DNA from: Ignavibacteriales bacterium CG_4_9_14_3_um_filter_34_10
GTDB taxonomy: Bacteria > Bacteroidota > Ignavibacteria > Ignavibacteriales > Melioribacteraceae
Reading direction: 5' to 3'
NCBI GenBank assembly: GCA_002790395.1
Contig: PFVB01000004.1
Span: 4,379-41,836, forward strand
DNA length: 37,458 bases
In this document: positions 1 through 8,200 of the stretch, piece after piece
How positions within the stretch are numbered: position 1 is the stretch's first letter
Layout: the number at the start of each line of letters is the position of its first letter
Notes under the pieces: generated by a model
Seen by the model: only the letters and a program-made list of their open reading frames with translations
Told to the model about the DNA's origin: nothing
Database searches by the model: none
Position numbers and translations under genes: made by a program

Positions 1-111
1 AAAAAGATCTTTGAACAAATTAGCACCCATTATCGCTTCGCCGGTAATTAATCCATGATATTTTTTTTTAATTTTTTTGCCTTCGATTGTATTTGTCGTA
101 GTTACTAACAT
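1..111 (-). CDS. YbjQ/UPF0145-family protein, N-terminal fragment
   Basis: Only the first 37 codons are inside the window; the gene runs off the left edge. The translation starts [14 protein letters not shown] and continues with [19 protein letters not shown], the usual opening of YbjQ/UPF0145 proteins (a small beta-rich family sometimes called heavy-metal-binding, function not settled). The start is supported by a very strong Shine-Dalgarno AGGAGG three bases before ATG. It is divergent from alr. The family call is from motif memory and the rest of the gene cannot be seen. Confidence 0.75.
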   Translation of the reverse strand, partial: MLVTTTNTIEGKKIKKKYHGLITGEAIMGANLFKDLF

Positions 112-173
112 GACCCTCCTTTTCGTTATATACAAAAAATAAATAAAAAGTTTTTTCTGAAAGTGAATTAAAT

Positions 174-181
174 TATCTTTG
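174..181 (+). promoter_or_regulatory. Candidate -7 promoter element upstream of alr
   Basis: TATCTTTG matches the Bacteroidota -7 consensus TAnnTTTG and lies 35 bp before the alr start. I see no convincing -33 TTTG at the expected distance, so this is a half-supported promoter. It would drive the alr to folC run. Confidence 0.35.
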
Positions 182-216
182 AACCACAAATTTATTTTAG
201 AATTTTACAGGTAAAA

Positions 217-1326
217 ATGCGGAATACATTTGCTGAGATTAGCTTAAAAAATCTTCAAAATAATTTTCTAGAAATTAAAAGAATTGTCAGGGATATAAAG
301 GTTCTGGCTGTTGTAAAAGCCGATGCCTATGGTCATGGAATGATTCAATGCGTTGATGCCTTATTGAGATTAAAAGCAAAATCTCCTGATTATTTTGGCG
401 TAGCGCTAACGGAGGAAGGAATTGAACTAAGAAAATCAAAATTAACACGTAAGCCAATTCTTCTTTTTTCGCCGCTGGATAAAAATGAAATTGAAGATTA
501 TCTCAGGTTTGATTTAATGCCCACAGTTTCATCTGTAAATCATATTAGAATTTTATCAAAATTAACATTAAAGAAGAAACTCAAAATTCATATAAATATT
601 GATACAGGAATGGGACGGCTTGGATTTGAGTATGAAGAAGCGGTAAAGAATATCAAAAAAATATCTCATATAAAAAACATAATCATTGATGGTATTTACA
701 CTCATTTTGCTTGCTCAGATGAAGCAGATCCGATTTTTACTTTACTCCAAGCAGAAAGATTTAAGAGTATTATTTATAATCTAAAAAAAGAAAGTATCTC
801 TTTTGGATTAGCACATGCTGCAAACAGTGCAGCAATTATTAAATTTCCAGAATCATATTTTGATATGGTTCGTCCCGGAATTTCTCTTTATGGTTATCCT
901 CCCGCTACGGAACTCTCAACAAAAATCAATCTCAAACCGGTAATGAGTTTAAAATCAAAAGTAAGCACAATACGAAAAGTAAAAGCAGGTAATTCAGTAA
1001 GTTACGGAAGATTATTTTTTGCCAAAGAAGATAGTTTTATAGGCTCATTACCAATAGGATATGCTGATGGTTTGAATAGGAATTTAACAAATTCAATAAG
1101 TATTTTAATTAAAGATAAAATGTTTTCGCAAGCAGGTAGAATCACAATGGATAGAATTATGTTTGATACAATGAATCAAAATGTGAAAGTTGGTGATACT
1201 GCAATTTTACTTGGAAATTCAAAATCGCAAAAAATTGATGCTTGGGATTGGAGCAAAATTTTAAAAACTATCCCTTATGAAATCACTTGTGGAATCAGTA
1301 AAAGAGTTCCAAGAGTGTACAGATGA
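217..1326 (+). CDS. alr: Alanine racemase
   Basis: PLP-dependent interconversion of L- and D-alanine in the cytoplasm, supplying D-Ala for peptidoglycan. The N-terminal TIM barrel carries VVKADAYGHG, with the PLP lysine at Lys34. The barrel continues through HINIDTGMGRLGF, THFACSDE and the PLP-phosphate-binding region HAANSAA. The C-terminal beta domain holds the second catalytic residue, the Tyr of SVSYGRLF, followed by LPIGYADGL and the typical GRITMDRIMFD. At 369 residues it is full length. It heads a tight plus-strand run, and its stop overlaps the next start as ATGA. Nothing is missing or unusual. Confidence 0.97.
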   Translation: MRNTFAEISLKNLQNNFLEIKRIVRDIKVLAVVKADAYGHGMIQCVDALLRLKAKSPDYFGVALTEEGIELRKSKLTRKPILLFSPLDKNEIEDYLRFDLMPTVSSVNHIRILSKLTLKKKLKIHINIDTGMGRLGFEYEEAVKNIKKISHIKNIIIDGIYTHFACSDEADPIFTLLQAERFKSIIYNLKKESISFGLAHAANSAAIIKFPESYFDMVRPGISLYGYPPATELSTKINLKPVMSLKSKVSTIRKVKAGNSVSYGRLFFAKEDSFIGSLPIGYADGLNRNLTNSISILIKDKMFSQAGRITMDRIMFDTMNQNVKVGDTAILLGNSKSQKIDAWDWSKILKTIPYEITCGISKRVPRVYR

Positions 1327-2186
1327 AAGATTTCAATAAAGAATATTTGATTCAAACTATTATTGTTGCGTCGAACAATTTGCGTATGCATTCTGATAAA
1401 ATAGAGTGTATTTCGATTATTAAAGAATTTTTATCTGATGATAATGAACTTGAAAAGAAAATATCCTACTTCAAAAAAGTAACAGAACTATCGAAATTTG
1501 GAATTAAACTTGGGGAAATTCATTCTTTTTTGCTGAACAACAAAATTGATTTTCTAAGTCTTTCGGATAGTTTCAAACTACACAGTAACCTTTTAATTAC
1601 GGTATTGAGTTCAGTTCTTGATAATATTTCATCGCAAAAAATTAAAGAATTTTTGAATAATTTTTACGAAAAGCAAGTCAAGGAAAATAAAATCGGAGTG
1701 GATGAATTGACGAATAATTTGTCTAAAACCGAGAAGAGTTTTAAAATCGATACTGAAACAGACAAAATGAAAGAAGAAATCATTTTTGGTGATTTAAGTA
1801 AAGAAGATGATCTTGATTTTGAATCTTTCCAAAGAAGAATTTTAAAACCAATAAAAAGCATTGAAAATATGCTTCAGCGAATGAGAGTCGGGAATTTTAC
1901 TGGCGAAGAAGTTTTATCCTATTCTGAAATCATGAAAGAACATCACGAGCTTTCTAAAAATATTGGCTCTCAAATTATAGCAGAAATGCATCAAACAATC
2001 TCAAAAGGATTGCAATTAATTTATGATAGCAAAATTCAACCTGATGAATATATCATAGAAAGTTTAAGGGCTTGTTTGATAGTGATTGTTGCAACCATAA
2101 AAAATAAATCTGTAGAGATAACAAACTATCTTAATTTAGCGGAAGATTTTTCAGAAAAAATAACAAGATTATCAGAGGATGTATGA
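1323..2186 (+). CDS. Unrecognised helical protein between alr and manC
   Basis: I do not recognise this 287-residue protein. It looks almost wholly alpha-helical, acidic and lysine-rich. It has no signal peptide, membrane segment, nucleotide-binding loop or Cys/His cluster. A low-complexity charged stretch around residues 120-170 (repeated Lys, Glu and Asp) separates an N-terminal helical half from a C-terminal helical half containing RRILKPIKSIENMLQRMR. It overlaps alr upstream and manC downstream by 4 nt each (ATGA), so it is almost certainly translated, with likely translational coupling. The regular codon use and tight packing argue against a spurious frame. Function cannot be inferred from its neighbours, which belong to unrelated pathways. 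Confidence 0.85.
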   Translation: MKDFNKEYLIQTIIVASNNLRMHSDKIECISIIKEFLSDDNELEKKISYFKKVTELSKFGIKLGEIHSFLLNNKIDFLSLSDSFKLHSNLLITVLSSVLDNISSQKIKEFLNNFYEKQVKENKIGVDELTNNLSKTEKSFKIDTETDKMKEEIIFGDLSKEDDLDFESFQRRILKPIKSIENMLQRMRVGNFTGEEVLSYSEIMKEHHELSKNIGSQIIAEMHQTISKGLQLIYDSKIQPDEYIIESLRACLIVIVATIKNKSVEITNYLNLAEDFSEKITRLSEDV

Positions 2187-3250
2187 AAAAATTGTTTGCA
2201 GTAATCATGGCTGGTGGAGTTGGTTCAAGGTTCTGGCCAAAAAGCAGAGAGAAACAACCTAAACAGTTGCTGAACATTTTCGGTCAGGATACGATGATTC
2301 AATCAACATGCTCACGATTGAACGGACTTATCCCGAATGAAAATATTTTTGTAATAACAAATCAACTTCAGCAAGAAGCAATTAGTAAACAATTGCCATT
2401 CATTCCTAAACAAAATATAATTGCCGAACCTTTTGGAAAAAATACTGCCGCTGCAATTGGACTCTCATCTGTAATCATCAATAAAATCGAGAAAAATTCG
2501 GTTATACTTGTTCTTCCTGCCGATCATTTGATAAATGATGTTGATAAATTTCAGCAAACTATAAAAAACGCAAAGGAATTTGCCGAAGAAAATGACGGAC
2601 TGATAACTTTTGGAATTATCCCAACTCGTCCGGAAACCGGATATGGCTATATCCAGGCGGATGAAGAGACAAATAACCAAAAAGTTTTTAAAGTAAAAAC
2701 TTTTGCGGAAAAGCCCAATTTGGCAACTGCTGAAAGATTTATTGAATCGGGGGATTTTTTCTGGAACTCCGGCATGTTTATATGGAAATCTTCAAAAATA
2801 TTAGCTGAAATCAGTAAATACATGCCTGAGCTTTTTGAAGGTCTTGAATTAGTCAGCAAAGCAATTGGGACTAAAAGTTTCAATAAAACTTTAGCCCATG
2901 TTTATGGGCAACTGAAAAGTATTTCAATTGATTATGGTGTTATGGAAAAATCAAAAAATGTTTATTTGATCAAAGGTGAGTTTGATTGGAGCGATGTTGG
3001 AAGTTGGGAAGAAGTTTACTTAAAATCTGAAAAACATGAAAATGGAATGGTTGAGCAAGGAGATGTCTTTTCGATCAAATCCAACGGTTGTTATATTAGT
3101 GCCAGAAAATTCACATCAGTTGTAGGTGCTAATAATTTGATTGTTATTGATACCGAAGATTCTCTTCTTGTTTGTAACAGGAATAACACACAAGACGTGA
3201 AACTTGTCGTAGATTATCTGAAATTGCACAAACGCAACGAATTGTTATAA
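2183..3250 (+). CDS. manC: Mannose-1-phosphate guanylyltransferase
   Basis: Makes GDP-mannose from mannose-1-phosphate and GTP for glycan or polyprenyl-phosphate-mannose synthesis. The nucleotidyltransferase signature MAGGVGSRFWP (residues 9-19), followed by KQPKQLL, opens the Rossmann-like domain. The remaining family landmarks are present: GKNTAAAIGL, LPADHLI, PETGYGYIQ, FAEKPN, WNSGMFIW and FDWSDVGSW. At 355 residues it is the short form, without the C-terminal mannose-6-phosphate isomerase domain of bifunctional enzymes. It overlaps its neighbours upstream (ATGA) and downstream (TAATG). The symbol follows the activity; manC versus cpsB naming is arbitrary. Confidence 0.93.
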   Translation: MKKLFAVIMAGGVGSRFWPKSREKQPKQLLNIFGQDTMIQSTCSRLNGLIPNENIFVITNQLQQEAISKQLPFIPKQNIIAEPFGKNTAAAIGLSSVIINKIEKNSVILVLPADHLINDVDKFQQTIKNAKEFAEENDGLITFGIIPTRPETGYGYIQADEETNNQKVFKVKTFAEKPNLATAERFIESGDFFWNSGMFIWKSSKILAEISKYMPELFEGLELVSKAIGTKSFNKTLAHVYGQLKSISIDYGVMEKSKNVYLIKGEFDWSDVGSWEEVYLKSEKHENGMVEQGDVFSIKSNGCYISARKFTSVVGANNLIVIDTEDSLLVCNRNNTQDVKLVVDYLKLHKRNELL

Positions 3251-3873
3251 TGAAAAAAGTAATTACAGAAAAAATAATTTTAGATTTACATAAGAGCGGC
3301 AAATCAAAACTTCCTTTGTCTAAAGACGATATTATTACTCCGCTTGCGAAAGATAAAATTAAGGAATTGAAAATTATAATCGATTTTTTAACTTCCGAAC
3401 AAATTGAACCACATTCAGATCTCACAAATATAATTTACATTGGCTCAGATCATACAGGATTTGCTTTGAAGAAAGCGTTAAAAATATTTTTGGAAAGTAA
3501 TGGTAAAATTGTGTATGACTTGGGCACTTACGATGAAAAATCTTGTGACTATCCCGATTATGCTGAAGCAGTTGCAAAAAAAGTAAAGTCCAGAAAAGAT
3601 TCATTCGGAATTATAATTGACGCTACAGGAATTCCATCTGCAATAGCAGCCAATAAAATCAAAGGTATCCGCGCAGCTACCTGTTATAATGAATTTACTG
3701 CATGGAGTGCACGAAATCATAATAACGCAAATATTCTTGTTCTCGGAGGCAAAACAATTGGAGAGGAATCTGCAAAAAGTATTCTTTCAAAATGGTTAGA
3801 AACAAATTTTGAGGGTGGACGACATCAAAAGAGGCTTGATAAGATCACAAAAATTGAAAATGATAATTTGTAA
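3250..3873 (+). CDS. RpiB/LacA-family sugar-phosphate isomerase, atypical, with N-terminal extension
   Basis: Residues 60-200 are an RpiB/LacAB fold: GSDHTGFALKKAL (from 65), YDLGTY, CDYPDYAEAVA, IAANKIKGIRAA, and ARNHNNANILVLGG. RpiB isomerises ribose-5-phosphate and ribulose-5-phosphate. In classical RpiB the strand after this ends in ICGTGIG, with Cys as catalytic base. Here it reads IIDATGIP, so Cys is replaced by Asp124 and the second Gly of GIG by Pro. The Glu used by mycobacterial RpiB two residues later is also absent. An extra N-terminal segment of about 58 residues contains LPLSKDDIITPLAKDKIKEL, which resembles the TPLARD-type segments fused to some microcompartment-associated enzymes. 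The fold is clear; activity and substrate are uncertain. Confidence 0.8.
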   Translation: MKKVITEKIILDLHKSGKSKLPLSKDDIITPLAKDKIKELKIIIDFLTSEQIEPHSDLTNIIYIGSDHTGFALKKALKIFLESNGKIVYDLGTYDEKSCDYPDYAEAVAKKVKSRKDSFGIIIDATGIPSAIAANKIKGIRAATCYNEFTAWSARNHNNANILVLGGKTIGEESAKSILSKWLETNFEGGRHQKRLDKITKIENDNL

Positions 3874-3876
3874 TTT

Positions 3877-4647
3877 ATGAAAGCGTCATTGATTGAATCA
3901 GCCGAAGTTATTGATGTAAAAAAATTAACCGGATCAATATTTTTATTGATTGCAAATTCTCCTCAAATAGCTGAAATTATTACTCCCGGTCAGTTTTGTA
4001 ATATCAAAGTCAATGATAATAATTCTCCATTACTTCGAAGACCATTCAGCATTTGCGATGTTGATGGGTCAAATGTTTATTTTATGTTTGATTTGCACGG
4101 AGAAGGAACAAAAATATTATCACAAAAAAAAACAGGCGATAAAATCAGCATTTTAGGTCCATTGGGAAACGGGTTTTCGCTTGATGAAAATATTGACAAA
4201 TTTATTTTGGTCGGTGGAGGTTTGGGTATTGCTCCTTTCCCCTACTTGATTAAGAAAATGAATTTTAAAATCAAGCATGATATTTATCTGGGTGCTCGGA
4301 ATATTGATTTTATTACAGATTATGGATTATCTAATTTGCACATTTCTTCTGATGATGGATCGATTGGATTCAAGGGAACGGTAATTGAGCTACTTGAAAA
4401 AAACATTTCATCATTCAAGAATAGTAAAGTAAAATTCATAGGATGCGGACCAATCCCAATGTTAAAAGCGTTAAAAATATTTTGTAACAAATATAACTTT
4501 GATTGCGATATATCAACTGAAAGTGCAATGGCCTGTGGATTTGGGATTTGTCAAGGCTGCCCAATTGAGAAAGCAAAACCGGATGGGAATTATCTTCTTG
4601 TTTGCAAAGATGGACCTGTATTTAATATCAACGAAATTCAATTATGA
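3877..4647 (+). CDS. pyrK: Dihydroorotate dehydrogenase B, electron transfer subunit
   Basis: FAD and [2Fe-2S] subunit that lets PyrD (class 1B) pass electrons from dihydroorotate to NAD+ in pyrimidine synthesis. The ferredoxin-reductase fold shows the FAD motif RRPFSI (54-59), LGPLGNGF, the NAD-binding GGGLGIAPFPYL, and a C-terminal [2Fe-2S] cluster with Cys220, Cys225, Cys228 and Cys243 in ACGFGICQGC...CKDGPVF, the diagnostic PyrK pattern. The length of 256 residues is normal. It starts 3 nt after the previous stop and overlaps pyrD by 4 nt, matching the obligate heterotetramer they form. Confidence 0.96.
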   Translation: MKASLIESAEVIDVKKLTGSIFLLIANSPQIAEIITPGQFCNIKVNDNNSPLLRRPFSICDVDGSNVYFMFDLHGEGTKILSQKKTGDKISILGPLGNGFSLDENIDKFILVGGGLGIAPFPYLIKKMNFKIKHDIYLGARNIDFITDYGLSNLHISSDDGSIGFKGTVIELLEKNISSFKNSKVKFIGCGPIPMLKALKIFCNKYNFDCDISTESAMACGFGICQGCPIEKAKPDGNYLLVCKDGPVFNINEIQL

Positions 4648-5558
4648 GTTTTGATTTAAGCGTAAATATTGGAAAACTTCATCTTAATAATCCTGTAATG
4701 CTTGCATCCGGCACCGTTGGATATGGAAATGAAATATCAGAATTTACTGACTTGAAAAAGATTGGCGGAATAGTAACTAAATCAATCTCTTTGAAACCGC
4801 GAAAAGGAAATCCACCTCAGAGAATTGTAGAAACTTCTGCAGGGATGTTAAATGCAATTGGTTTGGCAAATGTCGGAGTTGAAGAATTCTTAACATCCAA
4901 AGTGCAATTTCTTAAAAAAATCGGAGTGACATTAATTTGCAATATTGCAGCAAGTTCGGTTGAAGAATACGTTGAGTGCATAAATTATTTAGATAACGAA
5001 GATTTTATCAAAGCATATGAAATAAATATTTCTTGTCCAAACGTTAAAGAAGGCGGCTTAATTTTTGGAAATGATCTCAAGTCAGTTGGAAATATCACAC
5101 AAAAAGTCCGGGCAGCTACTCCAAAAACTATTATCATGAAATTATCTCCAAATACTTCAGATATAAAAAATTTCGCAAAGATCGCAAAGGAAGAAGGAGC
5201 AGATGCAGTTTCGGCAATAAACACTTTGGTAGGAACGTCATTTGACATTTGGACGCGAAAACCAAAAATTAAAAATATTACTGGTGGACTTTCAGGACCA
5301 GCCATTAAACCTGTCGCATTAGCAAAAGTTCTTGAGATTAGCAGAAATGTCGATATCCCAATTATCGGTATTGGAGGAATTTCAACCTGGCAAGATGCAA
5401 TTGAATTTATAATATGTGGTGCATCAGCTATTCAAATTGGGACTATTAATTTTATAAATCCGAATGCCGGTGTTGAAATTTTAGGTGGCATTAATAAATA
5501 CTGCGAACAAATGAACATTCAAAGTATATCCGAATTAACCGCCAGTTATCAAATCTAA
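4644..5558 (+). CDS. pyrD: Dihydroorotate dehydrogenase B, catalytic subunit
   Basis: FMN enzyme oxidising dihydroorotate to orotate. It is a TIM barrel with ASGTVGYG near residue 21, GGIVTKSIS with the FMN-contacting lysine, and AGMLNAIGLANVG. NISCPNVKEGG places the catalytic base at Cys131; class 1 enzymes use Cys where class 2 use Ser. The end of the barrel has KLSPNTSDI, NTLVGTSFD, GGLSGPAIKP and IGIGGIS, plus GASAIQIGT for the FMN phosphate. At 304 residues it is full length. The adjacent pyrK confirms the 1B, NAD-linked class. Confidence 0.97.
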   Translation: MSFDLSVNIGKLHLNNPVMLASGTVGYGNEISEFTDLKKIGGIVTKSISLKPRKGNPPQRIVETSAGMLNAIGLANVGVEEFLTSKVQFLKKIGVTLICNIAASSVEEYVECINYLDNEDFIKAYEINISCPNVKEGGLIFGNDLKSVGNITQKVRAATPKTIIMKLSPNTSDIKNFAKIAKEEGADAVSAINTLVGTSFDIWTRKPKIKNITGGLSGPAIKPVALAKVLEISRNVDIPIIGIGGISTWQDAIEFIICGASAIQIGTINFINPNAGVEILGGINKYCEQMNIQSISELTASYQI

Positions 5559-5559
5559 G

Positions 5560-6816
5560 ATGCAACTCACTGAAGCTTTACAAAAATTATTTTCGCTTCA
5601 TCAATTCGGCATTAAACTTGGATTGGAAAGCACTATCAAGTTATTAAATTATTTAGGCAATCCACAAAAAGAATTAAACTGTTTTCATGTAGCCGGATCA
5701 AATGGAAAAGGAAGCACTTCATCATTTATCGCAAGTATTCTGACAGAAGCGAAATACAAAGTTGGGCTTTATACTTCACCACATCTATTACGATTTAATG
5801 AGAGAATTAGAATTAACGGACTTGAAATTTCTGATGATTATGTTTTAAAATTTATGAAATTGGTGGATAAATATATCGATGATAACTCTCCTACTTTTTT
5901 TGAATTAACAACAGCGATGGCATTTATGTACTTTGCCGATAATAATATTGATTATGCAGTGATAGAAACAGGTTTAGGAGGCAGACTTGATTCAACCAAT
6001 ATAATTGAACCTCTTGCGGTTACTATCACAACAATAAGTCTAGAGCATACAAATATTTTAGGAAATTCTTTAATTGAAATTGCAAAGGAAAAAGCATCCA
6101 TCATTAAACCCAATTCAAAAACATTCATCGGTTTAGTTCCTGAAATAACTCATAATGTATTTTCCGAGTACGCAGAAAATGCTAATTCACAAACCTTCTT
6201 TTTATCGCAATATATCAGTGATATAAACAATTTATTGACTTTGAAGATATTAAAAAATGAATTTAATATTTATTCGACTCCACTTTCCGGTAAACATCAA
6301 TTGGTTAATGCTGCATTAGCTATCCTGACAATTTCTAATTCATTAAAAAATATAGATTCTTTATCAATTTCCAGAGGAATTAGAAAAGTAAAAGAGAACT
6401 CCGGAATTCAATGCCGTTATGAAATATTTTCTAAGTATCCTCGAATTATTTTTGATTCAGCCCATAACCCGGAAGGAGTAGAAAGTTTTGTTGAAGAATT
6501 CAAGAAGGAAAGGAAGAATTATTCAAAAACAATTTTAATTTATGGAACAATGAAGGATAAGGATTACATTAATTCTCTTAAATCTTTGTCATCATATTTT
6601 GATGATATTTATGCCACTACTATAGATTATGAGAGAGCGGAAAGAATCGAAAATATTATCTCGAAAGCAAAAGACAACGGCATTTTCGTCAGAGCCCTCC
6701 ATAATCCGTCTGCTTTCATTAAAAGTTATTTATCAGAGAAAAATTCAAACAAATGCTTGGTTGCTTTGGGAAGTATTTATATATTAGGGCAGGTAAAATT
6801 AAAATTATTATCATAA
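5560..6816 (+). CDS. folC: Folylpolyglutamate synthase / dihydrofolate synthase
   Basis: ATP-dependent ligase that adds glutamate to dihydropteroate and to folates. It is a Mur-ligase-like protein: P-loop VAGSNGKGST (44-53), YTSPHLLRFNERIRI, FELTTAMAF, the metal-binding VIETGLGGRLDSTN, and EHTNILG. The C-terminal domain has RYEIF...IIFDSAHNPEG and ILIYGTMKDKD. The length of 418 residues is normal. It begins one base after the pyrD stop and closes the first plus-strand run; a 129-bp gap with its own signals follows. Whether it does one or both reactions cannot be read from sequence. Confidence 0.95.
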   Translation: MQLTEALQKLFSLHQFGIKLGLESTIKLLNYLGNPQKELNCFHVAGSNGKGSTSSFIASILTEAKYKVGLYTSPHLLRFNERIRINGLEISDDYVLKFMKLVDKYIDDNSPTFFELTTAMAFMYFADNNIDYAVIETGLGGRLDSTNIIEPLAVTITTISLEHTNILGNSLIEIAKEKASIIKPNSKTFIGLVPEITHNVFSEYAENANSQTFFLSQYISDINNLLTLKILKNEFNIYSTPLSGKHQLVNAALAILTISNSLKNIDSLSISRGIRKVKENSGIQCRYEIFSKYPRIIFDSAHNPEGVESFVEEFKKERKNYSKTILIYGTMKDKDYINSLKSLSSYFDDIYATTIDYERAERIENIISKAKDNGIFVRALHNPSAFIKSYLSEKNSNKCLVALGSIYILGQVKLKLLS

Positions 6817-6904
6817 AAACGAGAAAATAAATAAATTTTTGTATGCCACTTGTTCCATTCAACAAGATTTAAATTCAAAAACTTTTAGTACTAATCCTCA
6901 ATTT

Positions 6905-6922
6905 TCTTGGGCTTGTCCAAGA
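6905..6922 (+). other. Small hairpin in the rho leader
   Basis: TCTTGG-GCTTGT-CCAAGA can form a 6-bp stem with a 6-nt loop, ending 23 bp before the rho start. No U-run follows, so it is not an intrinsic terminator. Rho genes are often autoregulated through their leader, so a role is possible but not shown. The remainder of the 6817-6945 gap holds no other structure I can support. Confidence 0.25.
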
Positions 6923-6945
6923 TTTAATCAAAAGGAAAAATTATT

Positions 6946-8199
6946 ATGCCAATGGATATCTCAGAACTTCAATCAAAAAAAATTGTAGATCTATTCAAGA
7001 TTGCAAAAGAATTAGAAATATCAGGTTACAGCGATTTTAGAAAGCAAGAATTAATATTCAAAATTCTTGAAGCCCAAACACAAAAAGATGGTTTAACATT
7101 TTCAAAAGGTGTTTTGGAAGTGTTAAGTGACGGATACGGGTTCCTTCGATCAGCCGATTATAATTATCTTCCATCCCCTGATGATATTTATGTTTCACCT
7201 TCCCAAATCAAAAGATTCAGTCTTAGAACAGGTGATTTTGTAAGCGGGCAAGTTCGGCCACCAAAAGAGGGCGAAAGATTTTTTGCATTACTTCGAGTTG
7301 AAGCTGTAAACGGACGTGACCCAGAGACAACACGAGAGAGAACTTTATTTGATAATTTGACTCCTCTTTATCCAACAAAGAGATTAAAATTAGAATCAGC
7401 ACCCGGTGAGTATTCAATGAGAATTATGGATCTTCTCGATCCAATTGGAAAAGGACAAAGAGGATTAATCGTATCACCACCCAAAAGCGGCAAAACCGTT
7501 TTACTTCAAAAAATTGCTAACTCATTAACTCGAAATCATCCCGAAGTCAAACTAATTATTTTGTTAATTGATGAAAGACCTGAAGAAGTAACAGATATGC
7601 AAAGATCTGTACAAGCTGAAGTAATTAGTTCTACATTTGACGAACCGGCAGAGCGACACGTTCAAGTTGCGAATATGGTAATTGAGAAAGCAAAAAGAAT
7701 GGTTGAAGCAGGAAACGATGTTGTCATTTTGCTTGATAGTATTACAAGACTTGCGCGAGCGCATAACACTGTAATTCCACATAGTGGAAAAATTCTTTCT
7801 GGTGGTGTTGATGCGAATGCATTGCAAAAACCAAAAAGATTTTTTGGCGCTGCAAGGAACACGGAAGATGGCGGTAGTTTAACAATTATTGCAACTGCAT
7901 TAATTGAAACAGGTAGTAGAATGGACGAAGTTATTTTCGAGGAATTTAAAGGTACTGGTAATATGGAAATTGTTCTGAATCGTGATTTATCTGACAGAAG
8001 AATTTTCCCTGCAATGGATGTAAATAAATCCGGTACACGAAAAGAAGAATTGCTGCTCAAAGAGGATGAATTGAACAAAGTCTGGATTATCAGAAAAATT
8101 ATTAGTGACCTTGATCCTGTTGAGGCAATGGAATTTTTACTCGATAAAATGCGTGGAACTAAAGGCAACAAGGAGTTCTTAAATAGCATGAACAGCTAA
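6946..8199 (+). CDS. rho: Transcription termination factor Rho
   Basis: Hexameric RNA helicase that ends transcription. The N-terminal helical domain ([18 protein letters not shown]) leads into the cold-shock-like primary RNA site with DGYGFLR (about 62-68) and YVSPSQI. The ATPase core has Walker A SPPKSGKT (167-174, Lys173), the catalytic [15 protein letters not shown], the Walker B-like [12 protein letters not shown], the Q-loop [20 protein letters not shown] and the R-loop region [10 protein letters not shown]. The length of 417 residues is typical of forms without a long N-terminal insertion. A good AAAAGGA Shine-Dalgarno precedes ATG. It heads a second run with the next gene one base downstream. 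Confidence 0.98.
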   Translation: MPMDISELQSKKIVDLFKIAKELEISGYSDFRKQELIFKILEAQTQKDGLTFSKGVLEVLSDGYGFLRSADYNYLPSPDDIYVSPSQIKRFSLRTGDFVSGQVRPPKEGERFFALLRVEAVNGRDPETTRERTLFDNLTPLYPTKRLKLESAPGEYSMRIMDLLDPIGKGQRGLIVSPPKSGKTVLLQKIANSLTRNHPEVKLIILLIDERPEEVTDMQRSVQAEVISSTFDEPAERHVQVANMVIEKAKRMVEAGNDVVILLDSITRLARAHNTVIPHSGKILSGGVDANALQKPKRFFGAARNTEDGGSLTIIATALIETGSRMDEVIFEEFKGTGNMEIVLNRDLSDRRIFPAMDVNKSGTRKEELLLKEDELNKVWIIRKIISDLDPVEAMEFLLDKMRGTKGNKEFLNSMNS

Positions 8200-8200
8200 T

